A DNA stretch of 64,000 nt. Source: Rhizoctonia solani. Its lineage: Eukaryota > Basidiomycota > Agaricomycetes > Cantharellales > Ceratobasidiaceae. The stretch lies in assembly GCF_016906535.1 (NCBI RefSeq), contig NC_057375.1:62001-126000 (forward strand). The letters run 5' to 3'. Positions 1-11,165 of the stretch are shown piece by piece. Under the pieces are notes generated by a model, which had not been told where the DNA came from, did no database searches, and saw only the letters and a list, made by a program, of their open reading frames with translations. The translations under genes and the position numbers were made by a program. The first letter of the stretch is position 1. Each line of letters begins with the position of its first letter.

Positions 1-356
1 TCACACACAGTCTTCACTGGAAGGTCAAAGAACTCCTGTCCACCAAGGACAACATACCTGACAAGTTGGAGGCCATTTTGCTGCCTCCATCAAAATTGAT
101 AACACTTGCCGGGAAAATGAGGAGAATCAGCCAAAAAAGCAACCAGCCAAGTCCTGGTCACTGCAACCACTTCCACCACTACTACCCAACGGGTCTGCTT
201 ATCAGAGGATCCTAACTATGTCACACTGGAAGAAAGGGATTGCCGCTGCGCTTCTGGACTCTGCGTCAAATGTGGGCAGAAGGGTCACAGGATTAAGCAA
301 TGCCCCAATGGCTGGAAAGCAACCATCAAGGCAGCCAAGATTGCGGAGGACAAATT

Positions 357-363
357 GGGAAAA
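357..363 (+). other. -1 frameshift slippery heptamer GGGAAAA (relic)
   Basis: In the gag frame the codons read TTG GGA AAA GAA TAG. The heptamer G GGA AAA has the X XXY YYZ form, and slipping back one base enters the pol frame exactly. The same heptamer in the same place occurs in the intact E element at 48319-48325. Confidence 0.6.
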
Positions 364-882
364 GAATAGGGCCAAGGAAAACTGCCAAACCCTTGAGCCC
401 AAAATTAAACATTTCTGATGTATCTTGTGTTGAAATTGTATCTGTGGCTTTGGACTTGAATAAAAAACCACTTCACATCAATCTACAAATGAGCAATTAC
501 CCGGCAGAACCTCTAAAAATCCTTATAGACTCAGGAGCAACATCTAATTTATCTCACCCTCCATAGTTGAAAATATAAAATCCCAAAAACCCTACTCAAA
601 AATCCACAAGTAGTGAGGATGTTAGATGGTACTATTTCACAGACTGGTCACATTTGGCACCAAGTTCATCTCACAGTTTTGGCCAATGGCCACACCCATT
701 CCATTCCTTTCCTAGTTTGTCCAATAGGCAAAACCCCAGCTATACTTGGCATGACATGGCTCACTAACAAATCTCCCTTAATTGACTGGCAACATGGGAT
801 AGTCACATTCCCGGAACAGGCACAGATAGCATCAGAGGAGGAGGCAGATCCCAACCCCTTGGCAGATCTACCAGAACAATAT

Positions 883-1054
883 TGTCATAAACAGAGGAAA
901 ATAGAACTAGCCGAATTGAACCAGCTTGACCACTAAGCCATAGAGCCCTATTATTCCTCTGCTGACAACCCATGATTACACCTGCTACCCCCCAAATTTG
1001 GGCTTGGGCCAGCATGCAACCACTTGTACTGGTCATGTGACCGTGTCCAGGACA
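883..1054 (+). repeat. S repeat copy 1 (172 bp, TG...CA)
   Basis: The copy begins TGTCATAAACAG and ends GTCCAGGACA. It is flanked by direct AATAT duplications (878-882 and 1055-1059) and interrupts the protease-RT linker of the family A relic, so both borders can be read from the disrupted coding sequence. Short imperfect terminal inverted repeats begin TGTC. Confidence 0.85.
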
Positions 1055-3441
1055 AATATCACAAGTTTGCCAAGGTCTTTGGAGAAGAGGAATTCAAGAC
1101 CCTTCCGCCCCACAGGGAATACAACATATCCATAGACTTCTTGCCAGATGCCAAGCTATCCCCTGGACCAATTTATGGCATGACTGACTCAGAATCAAAA
1201 GCGCTAAAGCAACATATTGACAAGGAGCTGGCAACAGGCAAAATCTGCCCTAGTACCTCCTCCGCCAGTGCACCAGTCATGTTTGTTAAAAAGGCAGATG
1301 GTTCTCTTAGGCTAGTGGTAGACTATTGGAAGCTCAATGACGTCACCTACAAGAATGTCTACCCTCTCCCCAGGCAAGACAATCTGATGGCCAAACTTAG
1401 GAACGCAAAATTGTTTACCAAGCTGGACGCTGGGGGTACAACAACATCAGGATCAAGGAAGGAGATGAATGGAAGACAGCATTCAGGACAAAAGATGGGC
1501 TATTTGAATATCTGGTAATGCTGTTTGGCCTTACTAATGCCCCAGCCGCCTTCCAACATTTCATGAACAACTTGTTTAGGGACCTCATTGACGTCACTGT
1601 GGTTATTTACTTGGACATATATTGATCTTCTCAGAAGACCCTAAGGACCACCCAACCCATGACAGGCAAGTCCTATCACAGCTAATGATGAATCAGTTGT
1701 TTTGCAAACTTTCAAAGTGCCATTTCCACGTTACTATGGTTGATTACCTTGGCATTGTCATATCCCCTGCAGGCTTCTCAATGGACCAGAAGAAGATTGA
1801 GGCAGTCATGTTGTGGCCCCAACCCAAAACAGTCAAACAAGTCCAAGCCTTTTGGGTTTTGTGAATTATCTTTGCCACTTCATCCCTAATTTCAGTTCCA
1901 TTGCACAACCACTCCACAACCTTACCAAGAAGAAAATCCTGGACATGGAGTACACAGGAAGAAGAAGCATTCCAGGAGTTGAAATCCCTGGTTACCCAGT
2001 CACCAGTGCTAATTCATTCCAATCTGGACCTCCCCTTCTACCTAGAAACAGACACATCAGGAGTAGCCATGGGAGCAATCCTAAGCCAGCAAGGAGAAGA
2101 TAACCACCTACACCCAGTTGCCTATATGTCCAAATCCTTCTCTGGTGCCAAAGCCAACTACAACACACATGACAAAGAATTGTTGGCCATCATCAAGGCA
2201 CTAGAGGAATGGCGGATCTTCTTGGAGGCAACAGTCAAACCAATACAGGTATTCACGGATCATAGGAACTTGGAATATTGGGTGCAGGCTAGAACATTCA
2301 ATTGGAGGCATGCCTGGTGGCGCATCTTCCTGAGCAACTTCAATTTTGAGATCCACTATTGTCCAGGGAAACAATCAGGGAAGCCCAACGCACTGTCTAG
2401 ACATTCAGATTATAAGGATGAGCCCCAAAAACCTGAAATCATGCTACCATCAGAAGTTTTTGCCAATATGTTGGAAGAAGAGCTTGAAATCATCACGGAA
2501 ATCCGCAACAGACTAAGGGAAGACCCTTCCCTAGAGCCCATCATCCAGTTCCTGACAGAAGATGCGGACAATGCACCTCCATCTATCCAGAAAGCATACA
2601 AGGATTATGACTGGGAAGAAGACTTGCTATGGTACTGCAGAAAGCTTGTGGTTCCAGATTTGGAAGTCCTGAAAGAAACAGCTCCTCAGGGAATTCCATG
2701 ACTCCCCCCTGGCAGGACACCCCGGACAACAAAGGACCCTCAAACTCCTAAATTGGAATTATTGGTGGCCTGGGATGAAATCCTTGGCAAAGGAATGGGT
2801 AGAATGTTGCCCAGTATGCCAAGCCAACCAACAAGCTCATGCACCAGTCATTGCCCTTAAACCCCTAGAAGTCCCCCTGTTCCCTTTCACACCAGCTCAT
2901 ACAACTTCATCACAGGATTCCCTAAGTTGAACGGGCATGATGCAATACTAGTAGTCATTGACTCCTTTTCCAAATTTGGACACTTCATCCCAACCTCAAA
3001 GAAAGTTTTGGCCAAGGGTCTAGCAGACCTATTCATTAGTCATGTGTGGAAACTTCACGGGTTACCAGTCAAAACAGTCTCCAACCGTGGAACAACTTTC
3101 ACAGGGAAATTCCTAAGGGCACTCTATCAACGCCTTGGGGTCAGACCAGCCTTCTCATCAGCCTACCCCTGGAATCAGACAGACAAACAGAAAGGGTGAA
3201 CCAATTCATTGAGTTCTACCTCAGATCTTACATTGCAGCAGACCACTTGGACTGGGCCACCTGGTTGCCATTAGCAGAATATGCTTACAACAATGCTAGA
3301 CATGCCGCCACCGGAAAGACCCCTTTGAATTAGTTTACAGGAGAAATCCTGTCATGAACCTGTCTAATGTTCCAGCAAATGTTCCGGAAGCTGACCATGT
3401 GGCTGACACCCTGGCCCAAGAATGGAAGGAAGCAGAATTGG

Positions 3442-3614
3442 TGTCATAAACAGAGGAAAATAGAACTAGCGGAATTGAACCAGCTTGACCACTAAGCCAT
3501 AGAGCCCTATTATTCCTCTGCTGACAACCCATGATTACACCTGCTACCCCCCCAAATTTGGGCTTGGGCCAGCATGCAACCACTTGTACTGGTCATGTGA
3601 CCGTGTCCAGGACA
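3442..3614 (+). repeat. S repeat copy 2 (173 bp, TG...CA)
   Basis: It is nearly identical to copy 1 and in the same orientation. It is flanked by ATTGG duplications (3437-3441 and 3615-3619) and interrupts the integrase C-terminal region of the family A relic. Confidence 0.85.
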
Positions 3615-3930
3615 ATTGGCCTTAAGGATGACAAAGGAGAGAATGGTCAGGGAAAAAGGAACATTACCAAAGTACTTGATTGGCAAGAAGGTTTGGTGGA
3701 TGGAAAAAATGTAGAGCTCAGGACCAACTCCAACAAGCTAGATCCAAAAACACCTAGGTCCCTTTGAAGTCAAAGAGAAGATTTCCAGCCACGCCTACCG
3801 CTTGAAACTTCCAGACTCCCTGAAAATTCACAACATCTTCTATGTAGGATTGCTATCCAAAAGCCACAAATCACCAAGTCAACCCTTCCTGGAACAACCC
3901 CCTCCTGAGACAATAGAAGGAGAAGAGAAT

Positions 3931-4220
3931 ACAAGGTGGAACAGATCATTAATTCTAAACAACAACAGGGAAAATGGTTTTACCTGATAAAATGGAAAGG
4001 ATATGGCCCTGAAGACCATTCCTGGGAACCAGAAGAACTGTTGGAACACAGCCAAGACAAGATAAAGCGCGAGAAGAAGAATACAAGGTGGAACAGATCA
4101 TTGATTCTAAACAACAACAGGGAAAATAGTTTTACCTGATAAAATGGAAAGGATATGGCCCTGAAGACAATTCCTGGGAACCAGAAGAACTGTTGGAACA
4201 CAGCCAAGACAAGATAAAGC
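3931..4220 (+). repeat. Tandem duplication of the chromodomain segment (period about 152 bp)
   Basis: The segment beginning ACAAGGTGGAACAGATC occurs at 3931 and again at 4083, and the two units are almost identical over about 140 bp. Each encodes a chromodomain core (WFYLIKWKGYGPED in the first unit). The period is not a multiple of three, so the second unit is out of frame with the first. Confidence 0.85.
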
Positions 4221-4283
4221 GCTTCAACCAGGCTAGACTCAGAAAGGCTTGTGACTTGGCCAAGAGCCTTTAAGGGGGGGCAA

Positions 4284-4850
4284 TGTTATAACCTCCTCAC
4301 CTATACCACTAGATCCAGACAGTTTTTCTGATATTTTCACTATTTTTTACGAACCCTTTATCTTGTGTTTTTTAATCACGTGGCCTTGGCGCTTATGCCA
4401 AGATGCTGCGCCAAGATGCCGTGCCAAGGGCGCTTAGGAGAAATCCATGCTTCTGCGCAGCCTGCAGCACTCTTCTTATCTCCATTATGTACTTCTTTTC
4501 TCACGCGCACAGACCATGTAGATAGCACCCTTTGCAAATATATACAGCAGGAAAATTGCTTGGAAACCCCAAGTCAATTTTACCTTGTCTCTTACCCATT
4601 AGAGAAGGTATCCAGCCAGCTAAGTAGCTGGCCCTCAGTAGTCAGAAGCCACTTACCCCCTTACCTCACCTACCACACTCCAGGCCTCTGGCCCCTCTGC
4701 ATCAACAGTAGATAGCTAGTTGTTGCCCTAAGCAACTTAGTTAGTTAGTAGTTAGCCTTACTTAGTTAGATTACATAAGTAGTGTGTAGTAGTACGGCCT
4801 TAAGCGCGCGCGCTCACTAGCAAGTACCCACATTACAGTGGTGTACAACA
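4284..4850 (+). repeat. Family A 3' LTR (567 bp)
   Basis: It begins TGTTATAACC directly after a G-rich polypurine tract and ends GTGTACAACA. Inverted solo copies of the same LTR occur at 8819-9389 and 45410-52401 (split), and a forward copy at 53964-54962 (split). Confidence 0.85.
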
Positions 4851-4994
4851 CCAGAATTGAACCAGCTTGACCACTAAGTCATAGAACCCTACTATTCCTC
4901 TGCTGACAACCCATGATTACACCCACTACCCCCCAAATTTGGGCTTGGGCCAGCATGCAGCCACTTGTACTGGTCATGTGACCAGTCCAGGACA
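4851..4994 (+). repeat. S repeat copy 3, 5'-truncated
   Basis: The sequence matches S from about base 28 to its GGACA end, starting CCAGAATTGAACC directly at the end of the family A LTR. The simplest reading is that the family A element inserted into an existing S copy, with the missing 5' piece beyond the window start; CCAGA would be the duplication. Confidence 0.7.
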
Positions 4995-5003
4995 GTTGGG
5001 TAC

Positions 5004-6503
5004 TGTTATGGATATGACATTTCTTCTATAATCTGTACTTATTTTGTTAATTACATTAGTAATCTTACAGTAAATAAATGAGATAAAGATGCAAACTAAG
5101 GTTTTCAAGGTCTCTCTATCCAATAGTGACCTTTAAAAAACCTACAAACCTCAGGAATACCCTCAACATGCAATGCTTTTTGCATATATGCTGTTTTCTC
5201 ACTCATTTAAATATATATAAATTCAGCTGAGTAGATAAACAGTAATAAGTAGTATTTCTCTTGTTTGTAGTATTAATTATTCAAGATTCTATCTTGTGGC
5301 TACACACAGAATATTCAGGGTCCCCCCTGTTACATAGGCAAGTGCTCCAGCGCTTAATCAGCGCTTAAGTGCCAACGCACTAAATGCGCCTTTTCTCCAT
5401 CAACTGGGCATCACACACTGCCAAATTGCTTGCGCTCAGGTGCGCCTGCTTGTGCACTCCAGAACGCTGGGTCAAAATTCCAAGACGGACAACATTTGAG
5501 GGAGTTATGCCCTATTTACTGTAAGTACCCAGTACAGTGGTTTCTTACCTTTGGAACTGTTTACTCCAAGGATGAAACACTTAGCCTTGGGACATCTAAG
5601 GACCCACACAGGTAAATACTGCCTTGGGGCAAATATTAGGATCTGTTGTTTGTTTACTATGTACCAAAGTATTGGCTCCCTCAAGTGTTTCAGTTGCCAC
5701 ATGTACCTCCTGTACCCCCTCTTGGTATCAATCATGTATATACTTGTTTGTGCACCTTCTCAGGGTATAAAAAGACCCTGTGAAGACGCTTCTAATGCAT
5801 CCATTTATCCACTCTTATATATTGACATATACACACAAGCCTTTAACAGCTTATCTGTGCATTTACTTTAGTGATTGACTCACTGTAAATAGCATAGGAG
5901 GTTATTTGGCGCACTAAGACCATAGGCCAGTCCCAACAGACACAGGGTAGCCTATTAGTGCACTTACTGCAACCCTGTGCCCCTTGACTGTCACAGTGGT
6001 TGAGTTCAACATTGAGTATAGTGCAACAATACTGTAAGGATTGTTGTGATTGAGTGATGGTGTTTCAATCCACCATACCCCCATATTGTAGATAGCTTTA
6101 TCTACAATACCTCATAAATCCTAAATATATTTTAGGTAAGCCCAATAAGCCTTAAGTCTTACTTAAGCATCTATAAGTCCTATACTTATTAGGCAAATCC
6201 TATAAATCCTGTACATTAGTCAGGTAACCCTCTTACCTAAGGTGCTATCCCAGAGAGCTTAAGTATACATACCCTTAGTTGCTTAAGCTTAAGTAACATT
6301 AGTCTAAGATATTATACATAACCAACCACCTGCACTTCATAGTTGCTAGACTTTGTTAGGAGTTGTTATTCCTGATAACCTAGCATATATTGTGCATATT
6401 CTGTGCATATATTCTGATTCTTAATACTAGTTGTTGTCTATTCCCATATACATTTTGTATATAGTAATTCTTTCTTACTCCTGTACTTACACAACTCTTA
6501 ACA
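5004..6503 (+). repeat. Family B LTR, copy 1 (1.5 kb)
   Basis: It begins TGTTATGGATATGAC and ends CACAACTCTTAACA. It is about 90 percent similar by eye to the copies at 6928-8429 and 17110-18615. The flanks GGTAC and TCAGG do not match, so this copy sits at a rearranged junction within an inverted family A LTR rather than being a clean solo insertion. No internal coding region of family B is present anywhere in the window. Confidence 0.8.
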
Positions 6504-6901
6504 TCAGGCCTGGAGGTGTGGTAGGTATAATAAAGGGGTAAGCATGGTAACAACTGAGATCTAGCTACTTAGCTAATCTTCTGATATCCTCCTCCTATGA
6601 ATGGGAGACAAGGTAAAATCAACTTGGGGTCTCCAAGCAATTTTCCTGCTGTATTTATAACTGAAGAACTATCTACATGGTGGTCTGTGCATGTGGGAAG
6701 AGAGGAGTCCATATGAAATAAGAAGCATGCTGTGGGCTGCGCAGAAGTGTGGATTTCTTCTAAGCGCCCTTGGCACAGCATCTTGGCACAATAAGCACCA
6801 AGGTCATGTGATCAAAAAACATAAGGTAAAGGATTCGGAAAAAATAGCAAAAATATCAGAAAATTGTGCAAGTCTAGTGGTATATGTTAAGAGGGTGTAA
6901 C
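6504..6901 (-). repeat. Family A LTR fragment, inverted
   Basis: The sequence from TCAGGCCTGGAGG to GAGGGTGTAACA is the reverse complement of the 5' two thirds of the family A LTR. The remaining LTR part is missing at the junction with the family B copy to its left. It is followed by GAAGA and transposase sequence, so it interrupted the Tc1 relic. Confidence 0.75.
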
Positions 6902-6927
6902 AGAAGACTTTGCCAGATTGATGATTG

Positions 6928-8429
6928 TGTTAAGAGTTGTGTAAGTACAGGAGTAAGAAAGAATTACTATATACAAAATGTATATGGGAATAACTAAGAA
7001 CTAGTATAATGAATCAGAATATATGCACAGAATATATGCACAATATAGGCTAGGTTATCAGGAATAACAACTCCTAACAAATAGTCTAGCAACTATGAAG
7101 TGCAGGTGGTTGGTTATGTATAGTACCTTAGACTAATGTTACTTAAGCCTAAGTGACTGAGGGTATGTATACTTAAGGTCTCTGGGATAGTACCTTAGGT
7201 AAGAGGATTACCTGACCAATGTACAGGACTTATAGGACTTGCCTAATAAGTATAGGACTTATGTATGCTTAAGTAAGACTTAAGACTTATGGGGTTTTAC
7301 CTAAAATATATCTAGGATTTATGAGATATTGTAGATAAAGCTATCTACAATATGGGGGGTATGGTGGATTGAAACACTATCACTCAATCACAACAATCCT
7401 TACAGTATTGTTGCACCATACTCAATGTTGAACTCAACAACTGTGACAGTCAAGGGGCACAAGGTTGCAGTAAGTACACTAATAGGCTACCCTGTGTCTG
7501 TTGGGACTGGCCTATGGTCTTAGTGCGCCAAATAACCTCCTATGCTATTTACAGTGAGTCAATCACTAAAGTAAATGCACAGATAAGCTGTTAAAGGCTT
7601 GTGTGTATATGTCAATATACAAGAGTAAAAGTAGGATGCATTAGAAGCGTCTTCACAGGGTCCTTTTATACCCTGAGAAGGTGCACAAACAAGTATATAC
7701 ATGATTGATACCAAGAGGGGGTACAGGAGGTACATGTGGCAACTGAAACACTTGAGGGAGCCAATACTTTGGTACATAGTAAACAAACAACAGATCCTAA
7801 TATTTGCCCCAAGGCAGTATTTACCTGTGTGGGTCCTTAGATGTCCCAAGGCTAAGTGTTTCACCCCTGGAGTAAACAGTCCCAAAGGTAGGATACTGCT
7901 GCATTGGGTACTTACAGTAAATGGGGCATAACTCTGCCAAATGTTGTCCGTTTTGGGAGTTTGACCCAGCGTTTTGGAGCGCACAAGCAGGCGCACCTGA
8001 GCACAAGTGATTTGGCAGTGTGGGATGCCCGGGTGATGGAGAAAAGGCGCATTTAGTGCGTTGGCGCTTAAGCGCTGATTAAGCGCCGGAGCACTTGCCT
8101 ATGCAACAGGGGGGACCCTGAATATTTCTGTGTGTAGCCACAAGATAGAATCTTGAATGATAATTACTACAAACAAGAGAAATATTACTTGTTACTGTTT
8201 ATCTACTCAGCTGAATTTATATATATTTAAATGAGTGAGAAAACAGCATATATGCAAAAGGCATCGCATATTGAGGGTATTCCTGAGGGTTGTAGGTTTT
8301 GTAAAGGTCACTATTGGATAGAGGGACCTTGAAAACCTTAGTTCGCATTTTTATCTCATTTATTTACTGTAAGATTACTAGTGTAATAAAATAAGTACAG
8401 ATTGTTGAAGAAATGTCATATCCCTAACA
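6928..8429 (-). mobile_element. Family B solo LTR, inverted (TSD GATTG)
   Basis: It begins TGTTAAGAGTTGTG and ends ATCCCTAACA, with GATTG at 6923-6927 and 8430-8434. It is the reverse complement of the copy at 5004-6503, and the pair form a 1.5-kb inverted repeat around a 424-bp spacer. The open frames inside it only reflect sequence similarity between LTR copies. Confidence 0.88.
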
Positions 8430-8818
8430 GATTGCCTCACTGCAGTTTGGTATGCCAAGATATTGGAGGAGGACCTTCTGGGGACCCTATGCAACTATTC
8501 TGTGCATCCACACCAGGTTTTTTCAACATGACAATGATCCAAAGCATACTGCTAAGCACATCCAGACCTGGCTCAACACATGCTGCATTCCTGTCCTCCC
8601 CTGGCCAGCCAACAGCCCTGATTTGAACATTATTGAACACGTATGGGAGTATTTGGACTGTTGCATCTGCTTGTGCCCCCAAGTTTCTATAAATAAGGAG
8701 AGTCTTTGGGCTGCTCTGCAGGAGGAGTGGAAGGCTATCCCACTTTTGTTTATTCAGAAGCTATATGATTCTATGCCAAAGCAAGCTGAAGAAGTTATAG
8801 CCAAGAAGGGTGGCAACA

Positions 8819-9389
8819 TGCTGTACACCACTGTAATGTGGGTACTCACTAGTGGGGCAGGCACTTGTGGCCGTACTACTACACTACTTTGTAATCTATC
8901 TGACTCAGGCTAACTACTATCTATCTAAGTTGCTTAGGGCAACAACCAACTATCTACTGCCAATACAAAGGGGCCAGAGGCCTGGAGGTGTGATGAGTAA
9001 AGTAAAAAGGGGGTGAGTTGCTTCTAACTACTGAGGGTTGGCTACTTAGCTGGCGGGGTACCTTCTCTAGTGAGTAAGAGATGAGGTAAAATCAACTTGG
9101 GGTCTCCAAGCAATTTTCCTGCTGTATATATATGCAAAGGGTGCTATCTACATGGACTGTGCGCGTGAGAAAGGAAGTACATGAATGTAAAGAAGAAGCA
9201 TGCTGCAGGCTGTGCAGAAGCGTGGATTTCTCCTAAGCGCCCTTGGCTTAGCATCTTGGTGCGGCATCTTGGCATAATAAGCGCCAAGATCACATGATTG
9301 AAAAACATAAGCTAATGAGTTCGTAAAAAATAGTAAAAATAATAGAAAAATCGTCCAATTCTAATGGTATAATTCTTGGGAGTGTAACA
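8819..9389 (-). mobile_element. Family A solo LTR, inverted (571 bp, TSD CAACA)
   Basis: It begins TGCTGTACACC (the family start is TGTTGTACACC in this orientation) and ends GGGAGTGTAACA. CAACA flanks it at 8814-8818 and 9390-9394. It lies in the last codons of the Tc1 transposase relic. Confidence 0.85.
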
Positions 9390-9408
9390 CAACACTTGTT
9401 ATTAATGT

Positions 9409-9709
9409 CTTAAATGTGTTTGCTTGGTAGGTTTTGGTGTTGTGAGTCAATTCTGGTATGGTGTGCTGAAATGTGTATGAAATTTGCAAATTAAATGCAA
9501 TAGCTGAATGTGTTCTGTGTTTTGTATCTTTCTGTAGTCTGAATAAATTGTAATAAATTTTGTATGCGCACTTAATGGCTTATTTCAAACACTTTTTATT
9601 ATTGAACTTAAGTACAATTTGGTCTACATGGCCTGTTGCAGTCAATGCAAGCTTGCGCAGTCACATGTTGCATTTTTTTAATACATTTCCATATATAACC
9701 AATACAGGA
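9409..9709. other. A/T-rich tail of the Tc1 relic; no gene seen
   Basis: This stretch follows the transposase stop and ends at the family C insertion site. It is poor in CpG. I could not find a terminal inverted repeat partner for it, because the 5' half of the transposon is not in the window. Confidence 0.5.
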
Positions 9710-9714
9710 GCTAC

Positions 9715-10049
9715 TGTAAGGAATGCCAGATATTTGTATATTTACTCTACTATACGCAAATCCCTTACATAATCAAGTTGGCTATGCTCACCCAACTTAC
9801 CACCTTGGCCCACCGTTGTCTTTGTTATTGTTTGTATCTGATTTCTAACTATATACTCTTGTTTGGTTTATTCTGCTTACTCATGTACAAACCCTGTTGA
9901 CCTTATAAGGTCCCGGGGGGGATCTTCTGATAACTGTCTTTACTTTGGAACCACAACAATTGAGTGTTTTACGGATTGTCATTACCTTGGCAACACAGTT
10001 GCCATTGATGTTTGTATTTACAGTAGTGGACAATAAGTAAAACCTTACA
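9715..10049 (+). repeat. Family C 5' LTR, CpG-depleted
   Basis: It begins TGTAAGGAATGCC and ends AAACCTTACA. Compared with the 3' LTR it has TpG or CpA at about 18 places where the other has CpG. Confidence 0.95.
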
Positions 10050-10205
10050 TATTTTGACTTACTAATTACAACACTTGTATTGAGTTTATACTTGACAAAC
10101 TTCAAACAACAGAGTGATGGGTTGGCCTCCATTGCACTGTCCCATTTTACTTTATTTTAATTTCTTCAATTGCTGATCAATCACGGAGAATAGTATGTAC
10201 TGAAC

Positions 10206-11165
10206 ATGAGCAGGAGGTTGCGCAGCAGATGCAACTACAACGCATCCAAGGTTCCTACTGCCCCCAAGAGGCGGGCCAATAAGCGCATGGCTCCAAAAAC
10301 AGCCAACTGCGTGGAACCCAAGACGTCAAACAAGACCACTGATGAGCAAGCAATTGTACCAGCAAGAAGAGTACAGCTCACCTTTGGCACCATGCCCCAG
10401 GGCGCAAGAGAGCAAGGCAAGCGCATGGTAGTGCTGGGTGTTGGGAAGCGCCAGGGAATAGCCTTTGCCAACACCAAGGGAGTCAAGTTATCTCCCTTGG
10501 CCTATATGGCCCTCACGCAACAAGCCCCACCTATCTGGAAGGTGTTGAGCTGGCTGTTGCCAATTAACAAGACCCGCCAAGAAGCGGATGCCCCCATGAA
10601 CAGGGAAGCAACCTCAGAACAGAGCGTTGAACTTGTTGAGCAAGCATTGGTTGAGCAGACAAGCGCTCCCACATATGCTGACAACCAGCAAACAGCTACA
10701 GAAGTCCCTACAACCCCCAACATGGATGCAGAAAGTAGGAGGGAATTGGACAACAAGATATTTGTAACAGCTAGGACAAGTTGTGTACTAAATGAGAGCA
10801 TTGTCCTGGACAATGACAGTAAACCCATGTTAGCGCAATACATAGTCAATGATGAGAGGGGAAGCAAGACACCTCCCAAGAGTAGTAAGCGCAAGCGTAC
10901 CTGCCATAAGTCTAAGGGTAAAGGCAAGGAAAGGGAGCTGGATATCAGTGTCAGCACCAAATCTAAGTCCACAGCTAATCATGAGGGCCTCACCTGGGAC
11001 AAAGAGGTACGCCAAGCCAATGGCAACAATGGGGGTCCAGGCAATGTTGAGGAACTACCAGACATTAGTGACTGGATTAATCCTAACTGGTCACAATTGG
11101 ATTACATACCCACAAGTGAAGGAGATTGTACCAAAGCCAAAAGCAGAAACAAAGCGTCAGAGTAA
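10206..11165 (+). CDS. Family C N-terminal gag-like ORF
   Basis: This is an uninterrupted 319-residue frame 157 bp after the 5' LTR. It is basic, rich in Lys, Arg, Ser and Thr, with a lysine-rich stretch (KSSKRKRTCHKSKGKGKERE) near residues 227-246 that could be a nuclear localisation signal or bind nucleic acid. It has no cysteine knuckle. It overlaps the next frame by 40 bp in the -1 register and most likely forms the N-terminal part of one gag now split by a frame change. I do not recognise it as a named family beyond its position. The start is the first ATG of the open frame. Confidence 0.6.
   Translation: MSRRLRSRCNYNASKVPTAPKRRANKRMAPKTANCVEPKTSNKTTDEQAIVPARRVQLTFGTMPQGAREQGKRMVVLGVGKRQGIAFANTKGVKLSPLAYMALTQQAPPIWKVLSWLLPINKTRQEADAPMNREATSEQSVELVEQALVEQTSAPTYADNQQTATEVPTTPNMDAESRRELDNKIFVTARTSCVLNESIVLDNDSKPMLAQYIVNDERGSKTPPKSSKRKRTCHKSKGKGKERELDISVSTKSKSTANHEGLTWDKEVRQANGNNGGPGNVEELPDISDWINPNWSQLDYIPTSEGDCTKAKSRNKASE

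Larger units (their letters stand above)
1..4272 (+). pseudogene. gag-pol relic of the family A element
   Basis: A gag tail with the knuckle CVKCGQKGHRIKQC (about 257-298) ends at a TAG at 367-369. Pol is read in the -1 frame. The protease motif IDSGATSN lies near 525-550, RT blocks from about 1060 to 1620 (the YLDD box is broken by a frameshift near 1610-1625), RNase H from 2030 to 2400 (HDKELLAI, TDHRNLEY), integrase from 2700 to 3330, and the chromodomain from about 3930. S insertions at 883-1054 and 3442-3614 interrupt pol. Frame changes occur near 1430, 1620, 1860, 2700 and 3190. The domain order is that of Tf2-like chromoviruses. No functional product is expected. Confidence 0.88.
1..4850 (+). 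mobile_element. Family A Ty3/gypsy chromovirus, 3' part, decayed
   Basis: This is the downstream part of an LTR retrotransposon whose 5' LTR and most of gag lie before the window. Reading in order there is a gag CCHC knuckle, aspartic protease, reverse transcriptase, RNase H, integrase, chromodomain, a polypurine tract (TTTAAGGGGGGG, near 4270) and a 3' LTR. Many stops and frameshifts and two inserted copies of the 172-bp S repeat show that it is dead. The base composition is poor in CpG, unlike the intact E element in this window, which suggests an old, methylated copy. Immediately after the 3' LTR the sequence continues inside an S repeat, so the element may have inserted into S. Confidence 0.9.
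6902..9408 (+). pseudogene. Tc1/mariner transposase relic in pieces
   Basis: Coding pieces lie at 6902-6927, 8435-8813 and 9395-9408. They hold the block WYAKILEEDLLGTL, then the second catalytic region FFQHDNDPKHTAKHI and PANSPDLNIIEHVWEY with the third acidic residue, then the C-terminal end with a TAA at about 9406. A one-base frame change near 8515 joins the first and second blocks. Two solo LTRs with clean 5-bp duplications split the gene: a B LTR (GATTG) and an inverted A LTR (CAACA). Only about the C-terminal half remains. The DDE motif context is that of the Tc1 group. It is non-functional. Confidence 0.85.

Noticed and set aside
7701..7931. A 76-codon frame conserved in two B LTR copies (also 17883-18113, and antisense in 5505-5735)
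   Set aside because: The conservation is explained by the overall identity of the LTR copies; there is no start context, domain or codon-biased divergence.
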